Shown here in pieces: positions 1 to 7,992 of a stretch of DNA of 18,301 bases (position 1 is its first letter; the number at the start of each line of letters is the position of its first letter). This DNA comes from Acetobacteraceae bacterium (GTDB lineage: Bacteria > Pseudomonadota > Alphaproteobacteria > Acetobacterales > Acetobacteraceae). Position numbers and translations under genes: made by a program. Under the pieces are notes generated by a model that did no database searches, had not been told where the DNA came from, and was given only the letters and a program-made list of their open reading frames with translations. The DNA lies in contig CANFIE010000026.1 of the NCBI GenBank assembly GCA_947446625.1, positions 1 through 18,301 of the forward strand, in the 5' to 3' direction.

Positions 1-1936
1 CATCCATCCCCGGCATCATCACATCCATCAGCACCAGGTCGAAGGCCTCGCGCTGCACCGCCGCCACCGCCTCGGCGCCGTTATGCACAAAGCGCAGCCG
101 GTGCCCGCCCGGCTTCAGGAAGGCCTCGATCACCAGCCGGTTCACCTCGTCATCCTCGGCCACCAGAATGCGCAGCGCCGGCAACCCGCCAGCGGCCACC
201 GGCTCCACCGGCGCTGGCGCGGCCGCCTGCACCGGCGCCACCACCGCCGGCAGCGCCAGGGTGAAGGTGCTGCCCTCGCCCAGCACGCTGGCCACGGCGA
301 TGTCGCCGCCCATCAGCCGCGCCAATTCCCGGCTGATGGCCAGCCCCAGCCCGGTGCCGCCAAACCGCCGGGTGGAGGCACTTTCGGCCTGGGTAAACCG
401 GGTGAACAGCGTCGCCACCGTCTCCGGCGTCATGCCAATGCCGCCATCGCGCACCGCAATGCGCAGCCCTTCCGGCAACGTCTCCAGCGTCAGCACCACC
501 TCCCCCACCGCCGAGAACTTCACCGCGTTCGACAGCAGGTTCAGCACAATCTGCCGCAGCCGCGTCGGGTCCAGCAGCAGCGCGGGCGGCGGCGCGCCCT
601 GCACCACCAGCCGCAGTACCAGCCCCTTGGCCGCCGCCCCGGCGCGCAGCAGGTCGGCCACCTCGGCCAGCAGCCCGGCCACATCGCAGGGCTGCGGCGC
701 CAGCTCAATCCGCCCGGCCTCCAGCTTGGAATAATCCAGAATGTCATCTACCACCCGCAGCAGCGCATCGGCCGAGCGCGTCATCGTCTCGCACCAACGC
801 TGCTGTTCCGGCACCAGGGGCGAATGCCGCAGCAATTGCAGCATTCCCACCACGCCGTTCATCGGGGTGCGGATCTCGTGGCTCATATTGGCCAGAAAAT
901 CGCTTTTCGCCCGGTTCGCCGCCTCGGCCGCCGCCCGCGCCGCTTCCTGCGCTGCCTGCACCGCCTGCTGGTTGCGCAGCCGCCGCAGCAGCAGCAGCCC
1001 CAGCGCCACCATCACCACTTCCACCACCCCGGCCGCGCCCAGCAGCCAGCCGGCCTGCTGCCGCCATTCCGCCAGCGCCGCCGCCACCCCCACCGAGGCC
1101 GTCACCACCATGCCATAGCGCGGCACCTGATGCGCCGCGATCAGCCGCCGCCGGCCATCCGCCTGGCTCACCTGCTCGCTCACCAGGCTCAGCGCCTGGC
1201 TGGCCAGCAACTGCCGGAACACCTGGCTGCTGCCAAAGCTGCGCCCGGTTTGCCCTGCCTGGTTGGGGAAGCGCGCCAGCAGCGTGCCATCATCGCGGAA
1301 CAGCCCGGTCGCACCATCCCGCCCCGGCGCCACGGTCTGGTACAGCCGCTCGAAATACTCCAGCCGCACCGCGCCCAAAATCAGCCCCAGGAATTCGCCA
1401 TCCACCCCGTTCACCCGCCGGGCGATGTAGATGGTCCAGATCCCATCGCCCCGGTTCTGCACCGGCTCACCAATGAACACCGCCCGCCCCGGGTCGCGCC
1501 GCAGCGCCTGGAAGTAGTCGCGGTCGGCCACGTTCACCCGCGGTATCGGCCAGTACCGGCTGAAGTTCAGCAGGTTGCCCTCGGCATCAATGGCGGTAAT
1601 CGCGTCCAGCTGGCGCAGGCTGCGGCTGCGGCTGCGCAAATCCTCGTACACCGCCCGCCCGCTCATCAGCCGCCGAAAATCATCCGGCGTGCGCAGCGCA
1701 TCCTCCAGCCGCTCCAGCAGCCCGGTCTGCACCAGCTCCACCGCCTCAAAGCTCGCCTCGGCCTGATGCGCCAGCACCAGCGCCAGGCTCTGCATCTCGC
1801 GGCTCGCCTCGGCCAGCACGCGCTGGCGCAAATGGTCCACCAGCAGCAGCGTGCCGCAGGCCACCACCAGCCCGGCCGCCACCAGGCTGCCCAGCAGCCA
1901 GGCCCGGGTATCCGGCCGCCACAGGCGCCAGTTCAT
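1..1936 (-). CDS. Hybrid sensor histidine kinase (partial, C-terminus beyond left edge)
   Basis: Membrane hybrid kinase, read from the ATG at 1936 to the window edge (about 645 codons). Visible domains in order are a first membrane segment (residues ~12-33), a large extracytoplasmic region of Cache/PDC sensor type (~35-290), a second membrane segment (~297-319), a short linker helix, and a HisKA dimerisation/phosphoacceptor domain with motif NMSHEIRTPMNG (His353). The HATPase_c domain follows, with N-box NLLSNAVKF (Asn470), G1 box DGGIG (Asp497) and G2 box GGTGLGLAI. A receiver domain starts at RILVAEDDEVNR (acidic pair ~595-596), and its phosphoacceptor Asp638 in LVLMDVMMPGMD is almost the last residue seen. 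The ATG overlaps the stop of the upstream response regulator (ATGA, 1933-1936), so the two are co-transcribed and probably translationally coupled. The family senses an external ligand and relays phosphate His-Asp-His-Asp. The ligand is unknown. Confidence 0.93.
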   Translation of the reverse strand, partial: MNWRLWRPDTRAWLLGSLVAAGLVVACGTLLLVDHLRQRVLAEASREMQSLALVLAHQAEASFEAVELVQTGLLERLEDALRTPDDFRRLMSGRAVYEDLRSRSRSLRQLDAITAIDAEGNLLNFSRYWPIPRVNVADRDYFQALRRDPGRAVFIGEPVQNRGDGIWTIYIARRVNGVDGEFLGLILGAVRLEYFERLYQTVAPGRDGATGLFRDDGTLLARFPNQAGQTGRSFGSSQVFRQLLASQALSLVSEQVSQADGRRRLIAAHQVPRYGMVVTASVGVAAALAEWRQQAGWLLGAAGVVEVVMVALGLLLLRRLRNQQAVQAAQEAARAAAEAANRAKSDFLANMSHEIRTPMNGVVGMLQLLRHSPLVPEQQRWCETMTRSADALLRVVDDILDYSKLEAGRIELAPQPCDVAGLLAEVADLLRAGAAAKGLVLRLVVQGAPPPALLLDPTRLRQIVLNLLSNAVKFSAVGEVVLTLETLPEGLRIAVRDGGIGMTPETVATLFTRFTQAESASTRRFGGTGLGLAISRELARLMGGDIAVASVLGEGSTFTLALPAVVAPVQAAAPAPVEPVAAGGLPALRILVAEDDEVNRLVIEAFLKPGGHRLRFVHNGAEAVAAVQREAFDLVLMDVMMPGMD

Positions 1937-2820
1937 GGCATGGCCTCCGCGCCCAGCTTGTCCCGCAGCGCATCGGCAAAGGCACCCAACTCGGACCGCA
2001 TCCGCGCCCCGGCAGCGCCGCCCTCGCCGCGCAGGCGCCTATCCGCCACCAGCTTCATGCCGGCCAGCCCCACCCGCAGCAGCTTCAGCAACTCGGCGCG
2101 GGTCACGCTGTCGGGCAGGGCGCGCTGCACCACCAGGGCCAGCACGTCATGCAGCAGCGCCGCCAACTGGCCCAGCAACTCATACCCCATGGTGCCGGCC
2201 TGGCCCTTCACGTCATGCAGGCGCCGATGCAGCTCCTGCAACCTCGGCAGAGTGGCGCTGCCCTCGGCGGTCAGGTCGCTCACCAGCAATTGCAGCCCGG
2301 CCACCGCCTGGGGCAGCCTCGCCTCATAGGCGGCGGAAAGCTGCACCAGCACATCCTCGGGCACGCGCGGCGGCAGCAGCCCCAGCGTGGCGGCGGCCTG
2401 GGCCACCACATTCTGCGGCGCCACCGGCTTCAGCAGCCAGGCCGCCACGTTCAGCTGCCGCGCCTCCCAGGCATCGGCGCTGCTCTGGTTCGCCGTCAGC
2501 ATAATCACCGGCACCGTCGCCCCGCCCGGCACTTCCCGCAGCTTGCGCAGAAAGGTCATGCCATCCATCAGCGGCATCTGGCAGTCGCACAGCACCAAAT
2601 CGGGCTGGCGCATCGTCATCCAGTGCAGCGCGTCATGGCCATTGCCGGTCTGCAGCACCTCCAGGCAGCCGGCGGCGCGCAGCATGCTGCCCACGGCGGC
2701 GCGCATGGTGGGGTCGTCCTCCACCATCAGAACGGTCGTGTTCGCCAGGCTGCTGGCACCTTCCGCCGCCATGCCATACCCCCAAAGCCGCCCGAGGCCG
2801 GGTCCACCGGGCTGCTCCAT
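1933..2820 (-). CDS. Response regulator receiver protein with C-terminal HPt domain
   Basis: Cytoplasmic phosphorelay protein of 295 aa if started at 2820. The receiver domain (~residues 28-150) has acidic pocket VEDD (34-36), phosphoacceptor Asp79 in LVLCDCQMPLMDG, Thr109 and Lys131 (LLKP). A helical HPt domain (~155-260) carries the motif LHDVKGQAGTMG with phospho-His202. There is no DNA-binding or enzymatic output domain, so it should act as a phosphate shuttle for the overlapping hybrid kinase or for a separate regulator. The start is uncertain. ATG 2820 has AGGAAGG 9 nt upstream. ATG 2772 (279 aa, the more usual N-terminal length) has GGGGG 6 nt upstream and also keeps the whole receiver. 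The 16 extra residues are Gly/Pro-rich and show no conserved feature. Transcribed divergently from pntAA. Confidence 0.88.
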   Translation of the reverse strand: MEQPGGPGLGRLWGYGMAAEGASSLANTTVLMVEDDPTMRAAVGSMLRAAGCLEVLQTGNGHDALHWMTMRQPDLVLCDCQMPLMDGMTFLRKLREVPGGATVPVIMLTANQSSADAWEARQLNVAAWLLKPVAPQNVVAQAAATLGLLPPRVPEDVLVQLSAAYEARLPQAVAGLQLLVSDLTAEGSATLPRLQELHRRLHDVKGQAGTMGYELLGQLAALLHDVLALVVQRALPDSVTRAELLKLLRVGLAGMKLVADRRLRGEGGAAGARMRSELGAFADALRDKLGAEAMP

Positions 2821-2829
2821 TGGCCCCAA

Positions 2830-2836
2830 CCTTCCT
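2830..2836 (-). promoter_or_regulatory. Shine-Dalgarno for the response regulator (longer start)
   Basis: AGGAAGG on the minus strand lies 9 nt upstream of the ATG at 2820. It favours that start over the internal ATG at 2772, which has only a G-run. Confidence 0.4.
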
Positions 2837-2871
2837 GAACCCCAGGTTAACCCCTTGGCCAAGCAAGGCGT

Positions 2872-2887
2872 GGCTTGCCCGCAAGCC
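2872..2887. promoter_or_regulatory. Inverted repeat upstream of pntAA (GGCTTGC-CC-GCAAGCC)
   Basis: Perfect 7-bp arms GGCTTGC (2872-2878) and GCAAGCC (2881-2887) are separated by 2 bp. A further GCAAG at 2863-2867 can also pair with CTTGC at 2874-2878, so two alternative hairpins are possible if the region is transcribed. The dyad overlaps a possible -35 element TTGCCC (2875-2880), which makes it a candidate operator for the pnt promoter. The binding factor is unknown. Confidence 0.45.
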
Positions 2888-2921
2888 CCCCAATGCGCGA
2901 TAACCGTTCGGAAATTGGGGG
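2887..2921. promoter_or_regulatory. Inverted repeat covering the pntAA ribosome binding site
   Basis: Perfect 8-bp arms CCCCCAAT (2887-2894) and ATTGGGGG (2914-2921) are separated by 19 bp. The right arm contains the G-run that serves as the probable Shine-Dalgarno of pntAA (7 nt before ATG 2929). The spacer contains GATAAC (2899-2904), a plausible -10 with TTGCCC 18 bp upstream. If transcription starts upstream of the left arm, the RNA stem would occlude the ribosome binding site. If it starts near 2911, the dyad is more likely a DNA operator around the -10. Confidence 0.45.
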
Positions 2922-2928
2922 TCTGCTT

Positions 2929-4059
2929 ATGCGTTTGGCAGTGCTGAAGGAACGCCGCCCGGCGGAGATGCGCGTGGCGGCCACACCGGAAACCGTGAAG
3001 AAGCTGATGGCCCTCGGCCTCAGCGTCGCGGTGGAGGCCGGGGCCGGCCTCACCTCCGGCATCACCGATGCTGCCTATGCCGAAGCCGGCGCCGAGATGG
3101 CCGCCACCCCGGCCGCCGCCCTGGCCGGGGCCGGCATTGTCCTCAAGGTCCGCGCCCCGCTGGAGGATGAACTCGCCCTCATCCCCAAGGGCGCCCTGCT
3201 GCTGGCGCAGATGAACGCCGATGCCCCGCTGGTGGCCGCCCTGGCCGCCGCCGGCATTGAAGCCTGCGCCATGGAAATGGCACCCCGCATCACCCGGGCA
3301 CAGAGCATCGACATCCTGTCCTCCCAGGCCAACCTGGCCGGCTACCGCGCCGTCATCGAGGCCGCTGGCGCCTTCGACCGTGGCTTCCCCATGCTGATGA
3401 CCGCCGCCGGCACCATCCCGGCCGCCAATGTCTTCGTCATGGGCGCGGGCGTCGCCGGCCTGCAGGCCATCGCCACCGCCCGCCGCCTCGGCGGCCGCGT
3501 CTCCGCCACCGATGTCCGCCCGGCGGCGAAGGAGGAGATCAAGTCCCTCGGCGCCACCTATGTCGGCTACGAGGACGAGGAAAGCCGCGCCGCCCAGACC
3601 AGCGGCGGCTATGCCAAGGCCATGAGCCCGGAGTTCCTGGCCAAGCAAGCCGAAGTTGTCGCCGCCCACCTGGCCAAGCAGGACATCGTCATCTGTACCG
3701 CCCTGGTGCAGGGCCGCCGCGCCCCCATTCTGGTGAATGAAGCGATGGTCGCCAGCATGAAGCCGGGCAGCGTCATCGTGGATATCGCCAGCGACGCCGG
3801 CGGCAACTGCGCCGCCACCGTGCCGGGCCAGGCCATCACCACCGCCAATGGCGTGCAGGTGCTGGGCTGGAACAACTGGCCCGCCCGCATCGCCGGCGCT
3901 TCCTCGGCGCTGTTCGCCCGCAACCTGCTCACCTTCCTCACCACCTTCTGGGACAAGGAAGCCAAGGTGCCGAAGCTGCCGGCCGAGGATGATATCGTGA
4001 AGGGCGTCACGCTCACCCGCGGCGGCGCCGTGGTGCATGCCGCCTTCGTGGCGGCGTAA
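2929..4059 (+). CDS. pntAA: Proton-translocating NAD(P)+ transhydrogenase, alpha subunit part 1 (NAD(H)-binding dI)
   Basis: Cytoplasmic NAD(H)-binding component (376 aa) of the membrane transhydrogenase, which passes hydride from NADH to NADP+ coupled to inward proton flow. The N-terminus MRLAVLKERRPAEMRVAATP is typical of the family. The RQ-loop motif RAQSIDILSSQANLAGY (from Arg123) and the Rossmann motif GAGVAGLQA (172-180) are intact, and the C-terminal EDDIVKGVTLTRGG stretch is present. The length matches the short alpha-1 form of alphaproteobacteria, in which the membrane part is a separate gene. ATG 2929 is chosen because family similarity begins there and a G-run lies 7 nt upstream. 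In-frame codons further upstream encode no conserved sequence. First gene of a three-gene operon, 12 bp ahead of pntAB. Confidence 0.97.
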   Translation: MRLAVLKERRPAEMRVAATPETVKKLMALGLSVAVEAGAGLTSGITDAAYAEAGAEMAATPAAALAGAGIVLKVRAPLEDELALIPKGALLLAQMNADAPLVAALAAAGIEACAMEMAPRITRAQSIDILSSQANLAGYRAVIEAAGAFDRGFPMLMTAAGTIPAANVFVMGAGVAGLQAIATARRLGGRVSATDVRPAAKEEIKSLGATYVGYEDEESRAAQTSGGYAKAMSPEFLAKQAEVVAAHLAKQDIVICTALVQGRRAPILVNEAMVASMKPGSVIVDIASDAGGNCAATVPGQAITTANGVQVLGWNNWPARIAGASSALFARNLLTFLTTFWDKEAKVPKLPAEDDIVKGVTLTRGGAVVHAAFVAA

Positions 4060-4071
4060 GGAACCCAGCCG

Positions 4072-4467
4072 ATGAACCAGAACGACCTTGTCGCCCAGGC
4101 GCAGCAACTCATCGAGAAGTTGCAGGCCTTCGTCGCCACCGCCGCCACTCCGGGCGGGGTGGAGCAGGCCGCCACCCTCGTCGAACCCTTCATGTTCCTG
4201 CTCACCATTTTCCTGCTGGCCTGCTTCGTCGGCTACTACGTGGTCTGGAACGTCACCCCCGCGCTGCACTCGCCGCTGATGGGCGTCACCAACGCCATCT
4301 CCTCGGTCATCGTGGTCGGCGCCATCCTGGCCGTGGGCCTGGGAGACAGCGACTACGCCAAGGGCTTCGGCCTGGCCGCCGCCGCGCTCGCCTCGGTCAA
4401 CATCTTCGGTGGCTTCATCGTCACCCGCCGAATGCTCGCCATGTTCCAGTCGAAGAAGAAGGGTTGA
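4072..4467 (+). CDS. pntAB: Proton-translocating NAD(P)+ transhydrogenase, alpha subunit part 2 (membrane dII)
   Basis: Small inner-membrane subunit of 131 aa, corresponding to the C-terminal membrane part of the single-chain PntA of enterobacteria. After an amphipathic N-terminal stretch there are three or four hydrophobic segments, including FMFLLTIFLLACFVGYYVVW, the PLMGVTNAISSVIVVGA segment typical of the family, and a segment leading to NIFGGFIVTRRML. The C-terminus is basic (KKKG). AAGGA begins at the preceding stop and lies 9 nt before the ATG. It forms the proton channel together with the membrane part of PntB, which starts 4 bp after this stop. Confidence 0.96.
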   Translation: MNQNDLVAQAQQLIEKLQAFVATAATPGGVEQAATLVEPFMFLLTIFLLACFVGYYVVWNVTPALHSPLMGVTNAISSVIVVGAILAVGLGDSDYAKGFGLAAAALASVNIFGGFIVTRRMLAMFQSKKKG

Positions 4468-4471
4468 GGCC

Positions 4472-5878
4472 ATGACCAACACCCTCTCCACGCTGGCCTA
4501 TCTCGTCGCCGCCGTCCTGTTCATCCTGGCGCTGCGCGGGCTGTCCCACCCCGAAACCTCGAAGCAGGGCAACCAGTTCGGCATGGTCGGCATGGCCATC
4601 GCCATCCTGGCCACGCTGGCCCGCCCGGGCATGAGCTTCGACGGCATCGGTGAAATCCTCATCGCCATCGCCATTGGCGGCTCGGTCGGCGCGGTCATCG
4701 CCAGCCGCATTCAAATGACCGCGCTGCCCCAGCTTGTCGCCGCCTTCCACTCGCTGGTTGGTCTGGCGGCGGTCTGCGTAGCGGCAGCGGCCTTCTACGC
4801 CCCGGCCAGCTTCGGCATCGGCACGCCCGGCCATATCCATGGCGGCTCGCTGGTGGAAATGTCGCTCGGTCTGGCCATCGGCGCCGTCACCTTCTCCGGC
4901 TCGGTCATCGCCTTCGCCAAGCTGCAGGCGCTGATGTCCGGCGCGCCCATCACCTTCAAGGGCCAGCACAAGCTCAACGCCGCGCTCGGCCTGCTGATGC
5001 TGGCCCTCGTCGTGGTCTTCGTCCTCACGGGCGCCGAGCCGCTGTTCTGGGCCATCGCCGTGCTCGCCTTCGTGCTCGGCTTCCTGCTCATCATCCCCAT
5101 TGGTGGCGCCGACATGCCGGTCGTCGTCTCCATGCTCAACAGCTATTCCGGCTGGGCGGCGGCGGGCATCGGCTTCACCCTGGGCAACCTGCTGCTCATC
5201 ATCACCGGCGCGCTGGTGGGTGCCTCTGGCGCCATTCTCTCGTACATCATGTGCAAGGGCATGAACCGCAGCATCCTCAACGTGCTGCTCGGCGGCTTCG
5301 GCACTGACAGCGGCGCTGGCCCGGCCGCTGGCGGCGGCGCCGACCGTGCGCCGGTGAAGTCCGGTTCGCCGGAGGACGCCGCCTATATCATGAAGAACTC
5401 GCAAAAAATCATCGTGGTGCCCGGCTACGGCATGGCGGTGGCCCAGGCCCAGCAGGTGCTGCGCGAAATGGGTGACCTGCTGAAGAAGGAAGGCGTCGAG
5501 GTTTCCTACGCCATCCACCCCGTCGCCGGCCGCATGCCCGGCCACATGAACGTGCTGCTGGCCGAAGCCAATGTCCCCTACGAGGAAGTCAAGGAACTCG
5601 AGGAGATCAACCCCGAATTCGCCGAGGCCGACGTGGCCTTCGTGATCGGCGCGAATGACGTGACCAACCCGGCGGCGAAGACCGACAAGTCCAGCGCCAT
5701 CTACGGCATGCCCATCCTGGATGTAGAGCGCGCCAAGACCGTGTTCTTCATCAAGCGCGGCATGGCCAGTGGCTATGCCGGCGTGGACAACGAACTCTTC
5801 TTCCGCCCGAACACCATGATGCTGTTCGGCGACGCCAAGAAGGTAACGCAGGAAATCGTGCAGGCGCTCCAGCGCTGA
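4472..5878 (+). CDS. pntB: Proton-translocating NAD(P)+ transhydrogenase, beta subunit (dII + NADP(H)-binding dIII)
   Basis: Membrane subunit of 468 aa. Residues 1-~275 are a polytopic membrane domain with conserved AFHSLVG (His93, equivalent in position to the channel histidine of characterised PntB) and GGADMPVVVSMLNSYSGWAA (~211-230). A Gly/Ala-rich linker (~276-300) leads to the NADP(H)-binding domain with VPGYGMAVAQAQ (~316-326), HPVAGRMPGHMNVLLAEA (~349-366) and IGANDVTNPAAKTD (~392-405). All family landmarks are present and the length is normal. The ATG at 4472 is preceded by an AAGGG run 8 nt upstream. The stop lies only 15 bp from the stop of the convergent amidohydrolase gene, with no obvious terminator hairpin between. 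Confidence 0.97.
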   Translation: MTNTLSTLAYLVAAVLFILALRGLSHPETSKQGNQFGMVGMAIAILATLARPGMSFDGIGEILIAIAIGGSVGAVIASRIQMTALPQLVAAFHSLVGLAAVCVAAAAFYAPASFGIGTPGHIHGGSLVEMSLGLAIGAVTFSGSVIAFAKLQALMSGAPITFKGQHKLNAALGLLMLALVVVFVLTGAEPLFWAIAVLAFVLGFLLIIPIGGADMPVVVSMLNSYSGWAAAGIGFTLGNLLLIITGALVGASGAILSYIMCKGMNRSILNVLLGGFGTDSGAGPAAGGGADRAPVKSGSPEDAAYIMKNSQKIIVVPGYGMAVAQAQQVLREMGDLLKKEGVEVSYAIHPVAGRMPGHMNVLLAEANVPYEEVKELEEINPEFAEADVAFVIGANDVTNPAAKTDKSSAIYGMPILDVERAKTVFFIKRGMASGYAGVDNELFFRPNTMMLFGDAKKVTQEIVQALQR

Positions 5879-5893
5879 GCCTGCACACTCGGG

Positions 5894-7102
5894 TCAGGCG
5901 GCCAACGCGGCCGCCACCCGGGCCAGCACTTCGGCGCCGGCGGCCACATGCGCCGGCTCCGCCCATTCCAGCGGCGAATGGCTCACCCCGCCCCGGCAGG
6001 GAATGAAGATCATCGCACTCGGGCAGCGCGACGCCATATGCCGCGCATCATGCCCCGCCGCCGAGAGGATCGGCATCGCCGCCGCCCCAATCGCGTTCGC
6101 CGCCGCCGCAATCCGCGCCTGCAACCCGGCATCAAACCCGTTGGAAGGCGCTTCCACCATGCGCCGAATCGCCACCGTGCAGGGCGCCGCATGCTCCCGC
6201 GCCAGCGTTTCCAACCGCCGCGCAAAACTCTCCAGCACCGCATTCTCCGGGTGCCGCAGGTCAATCCGAAACACCACCCGCCCCGGCACCACCGAAGGCG
6301 CGTTGGGCACCAGGTTCACCTGGCCGATGGTGAATTTCAGCGCCGCATCCTCCGCCGCCGCCGCCTGATGCATGGCATGCGCCATGGCGGCAAACCGCGC
6401 CAGCGCATCCTTCCGCAAGGCCAGGTCCAGCGTGCCGGCATGGCCTTCCTCGCCCTGCACCACCATTTCCCAGGTGATCTTGCCCTGGATGCCACTCACC
6501 ACCCCAATCACCGCCCCGGCCTGTTCCAGCAATGGCCCTTGCTCGATATGCGGCTCCAGATAGGCATGCGCGGCAAAGCCCAGCGGCAGGCGCGGCAGGG
6601 TCGGGAAGGCGCCGTGCAGCGCATCCAGCGCAGCGCCCACGCTCACCCCGGCGGCATCCCGCGCCGCCCGCACCTCGGCCAGCCCGCGCACCCCGGCAAA
6701 CACCTCCGAGCCCATCATCCCCGGCGCGAAGCGGCTGCCCTCCTCATTCATCCAGGCCACCACGGTCACGTCCCGCGTTGGCTCCGGCAGCACCATGGTG
6801 GCTTCCAGCGCCGCCAGCACACCAAAGGCCCCGTCGAATTTCCCGCCCGTCGGCTGGGTATCCACATGGCTGCCCAGCAGCAGCGGCGGCAACGAGCCAT
6901 CGCTCCCCGGCCGGGTCAGGAACAGGTTGCCCACATCATCGGTGGCCGCCCGCATTCCGGCCGCCTCGGCCCAGCCAATCAGCAGCCGCCAGGCGGCAAT
7001 CTCGCCCTCGGTCAGCGCCTGGCGATTCACCCCGCCATCGCCGGTGTCACCAATCTCGGCCAGCGCCATCAGGCGCTGCCACAACCGTCCGGCGTCGATC
7101 AT
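5894..7102 (-). CDS. M20-family Zn-dependent amidohydrolase (N-carbamoyl-amino-acid hydrolase / beta-ureidopropionase / allantoate amidohydrolase type)
   Basis: Cytoplasmic metalloenzyme of 402 aa. Family members hydrolyse N-carbamoyl-amino acids, beta-ureidopropionate or allantoate, releasing CO2 and ammonia. Metal ligands and catalytic residues are visible: His79 and Asp81 in GSHVDTQPTGGKFDG (bridging Asp90), the Glu120-Glu121 pair in MNEEGSRF, His185 in YLEPHIEQGP, and His375 in the C-terminal VSHSPLEW. Length is normal and the dimerisation domain lies between. The start overlaps the alpha/beta hydrolase stop as ATGA (7099-7102), making this the last gene of the four-gene minus-strand operon. 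The specific substrate cannot be decided between ureido compounds. In this context an N-carbamoyl intermediate from ring opening is a reasonable inference. Confidence 0.9.
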   Translation of the reverse strand: MIDAGRLWQRLMALAEIGDTGDGGVNRQALTEGEIAAWRLLIGWAEAAGMRAATDDVGNLFLTRPGSDGSLPPLLLGSHVDTQPTGGKFDGAFGVLAALEATMVLPEPTRDVTVVAWMNEEGSRFAPGMMGSEVFAGVRGLAEVRAARDAAGVSVGAALDALHGAFPTLPRLPLGFAAHAYLEPHIEQGPLLEQAGAVIGVVSGIQGKITWEMVVQGEEGHAGTLDLALRKDALARFAAMAHAMHQAAAAEDAALKFTIGQVNLVPNAPSVVPGRVVFRIDLRHPENAVLESFARRLETLAREHAAPCTVAIRRMVEAPSNGFDAGLQARIAAAANAIGAAAMPILSAAGHDARHMASRCPSAMIFIPCRGGVSHSPLEWAEPAHVAAGAEVLARVAAALAA

Positions 7103-7986
7103 TTGGTCCGCATCACCTCGCCAGGGTTGGCGCGCGGGTCGCGCACATCCCAGGCGCCGGCCTCCACCTGCGCCACAAACTCGGCCAGTTCGCGGTTGAA
7201 CCGCTCCGGCTCCTCCAGGTTCAGCGTGTGGCCGGTCTTGGGGAATATCGAAAGCCCGCAGGCCGGGATGGTCTTCTTCAGGTAAATCCCGGGTTGCAGG
7301 CAGTGGTCATCCTCGTCGCCCACCAGCACCAGCGTCGGCACCATCATGGCCTTCAACTCGGCTTCCAAATCCCAGAAGGAAGGCCGCCTGGCCTGCACCC
7401 CGCGCATGGTCAGCGCCGCGCCCTGGCTGTCATGCGTCGCCAGCCGGTCGGCAAACTCGCGCCAGCCGCGCGGGTCCTTGTTCTGAAACTGCACGCGCGA
7501 GGCCCCGGCGGCATAGGTCGGCGCAAAGGCCGCGGCGCCATCCGTCGCAAACCGCTCCGCCACTTCCAGCGAAACGCCGCGAAAGTAGTCCTCAAACTGC
7601 TTCTCGCAGCCATACCCCGCCCCCGCCACCAGCAGCGAAAGCGCGCGGTCCGGGTGCCGCAGGCCGAAATGCAGGGTGGCAAAGCCACCCATGCTCAGCC
7701 CCACGATATGCGCCCGCGCAATGCCCAGCGCATCCAGCACCGCCACAGCATCGGCCACCGCCAGCGCCTGGGAATACTGCGCCACATCGCCCGGCACGTC
7801 GGAAGGCGGGTAGCCCCGCGCCGCATAGGTAATGCACCGATGCCGCCGGCTGAAGAACCGCAGCTGCGGCTCCCAACTCGCATGGTTGCCGCCGAATTCA
7901 TGAATGAACAGCATCGGCGTCCCGCTGCCCACTTCCTCGTAATGCAGCCCAATGCCATCCGGCGTGGTGATGCGCGGCATATCCAT
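7099..7986 (-). CDS. Alpha/beta-fold hydrolase
   Basis: Predicted cytoplasmic hydrolase of about 295 aa with the full alpha/beta fold signature: oxyanion-hole strand LFIHEFGGNHASW (~26-38), nucleophile elbow GLSMGG (Ser98), the acid region VGDEDD (224-227) and catalytic His253 in KTGHTLNLEEP. The core resembles the MhpC/RutD/haloperoxidase-like group, whose members cleave esters, lactones, C-C bonds or carbamates. Sequence alone does not select among these. Two ATGs compete: 7986, and 7980 (MPRITTPDG), which has the better spacing (7 nt) from AAGGGG. It sits 6 bp after the aminotransferase stop and overlaps the M20 amidohydrolase by 4 bp, so it is translated in the same operon. Confidence 0.9.
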   Translation of the reverse strand: MDMPRITTPDGIGLHYEEVGSGTPMLFIHEFGGNHASWEPQLRFFSRRHRCITYAARGYPPSDVPGDVAQYSQALAVADAVAVLDALGIARAHIVGLSMGGFATLHFGLRHPDRALSLLVAGAGYGCEKQFEDYFRGVSLEVAERFATDGAAAFAPTYAAGASRVQFQNKDPRGWREFADRLATHDSQGAALTMRGVQARRPSFWDLEAELKAMMVPTLVLVGDEDDHCLQPGIYLKKTIPACGLSIFPKTGHTLNLEEPERFNRELAEFVAQVEAGAWDVRDPRANPGEVMRTK

Positions 7987-7992
7987 TCCCCT

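Noticed and set aside
83..2329. Long plus-strand open frame (748 codons) opposite the kinase and response regulator genes
   Set aside because: Its product is a Pro/Arg/Gln/His-rich low-complexity string without any domain. The minus strand encodes clear HisKA, HATPase and receiver domains. Such mirror frames are expected in GC-rich DNA.
2775..4491. N-terminal extension of the response regulator far into the pnt region (start at 4491)
   Set aside because: The extension is Gly/His-rich sequence antisense to pntAA/pntAB. The real start is at 2820 or 2772, next to a Shine-Dalgarno-like sequence and the receiver fold.
5864..5893. Terminator between the convergent pntB and amidohydrolase genes
   Set aside because: Only GCGCT-CC-AGCGC inside the pntB end was found, with no T-tract and a 15-bp gap. 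Nothing supports an intrinsic terminator.
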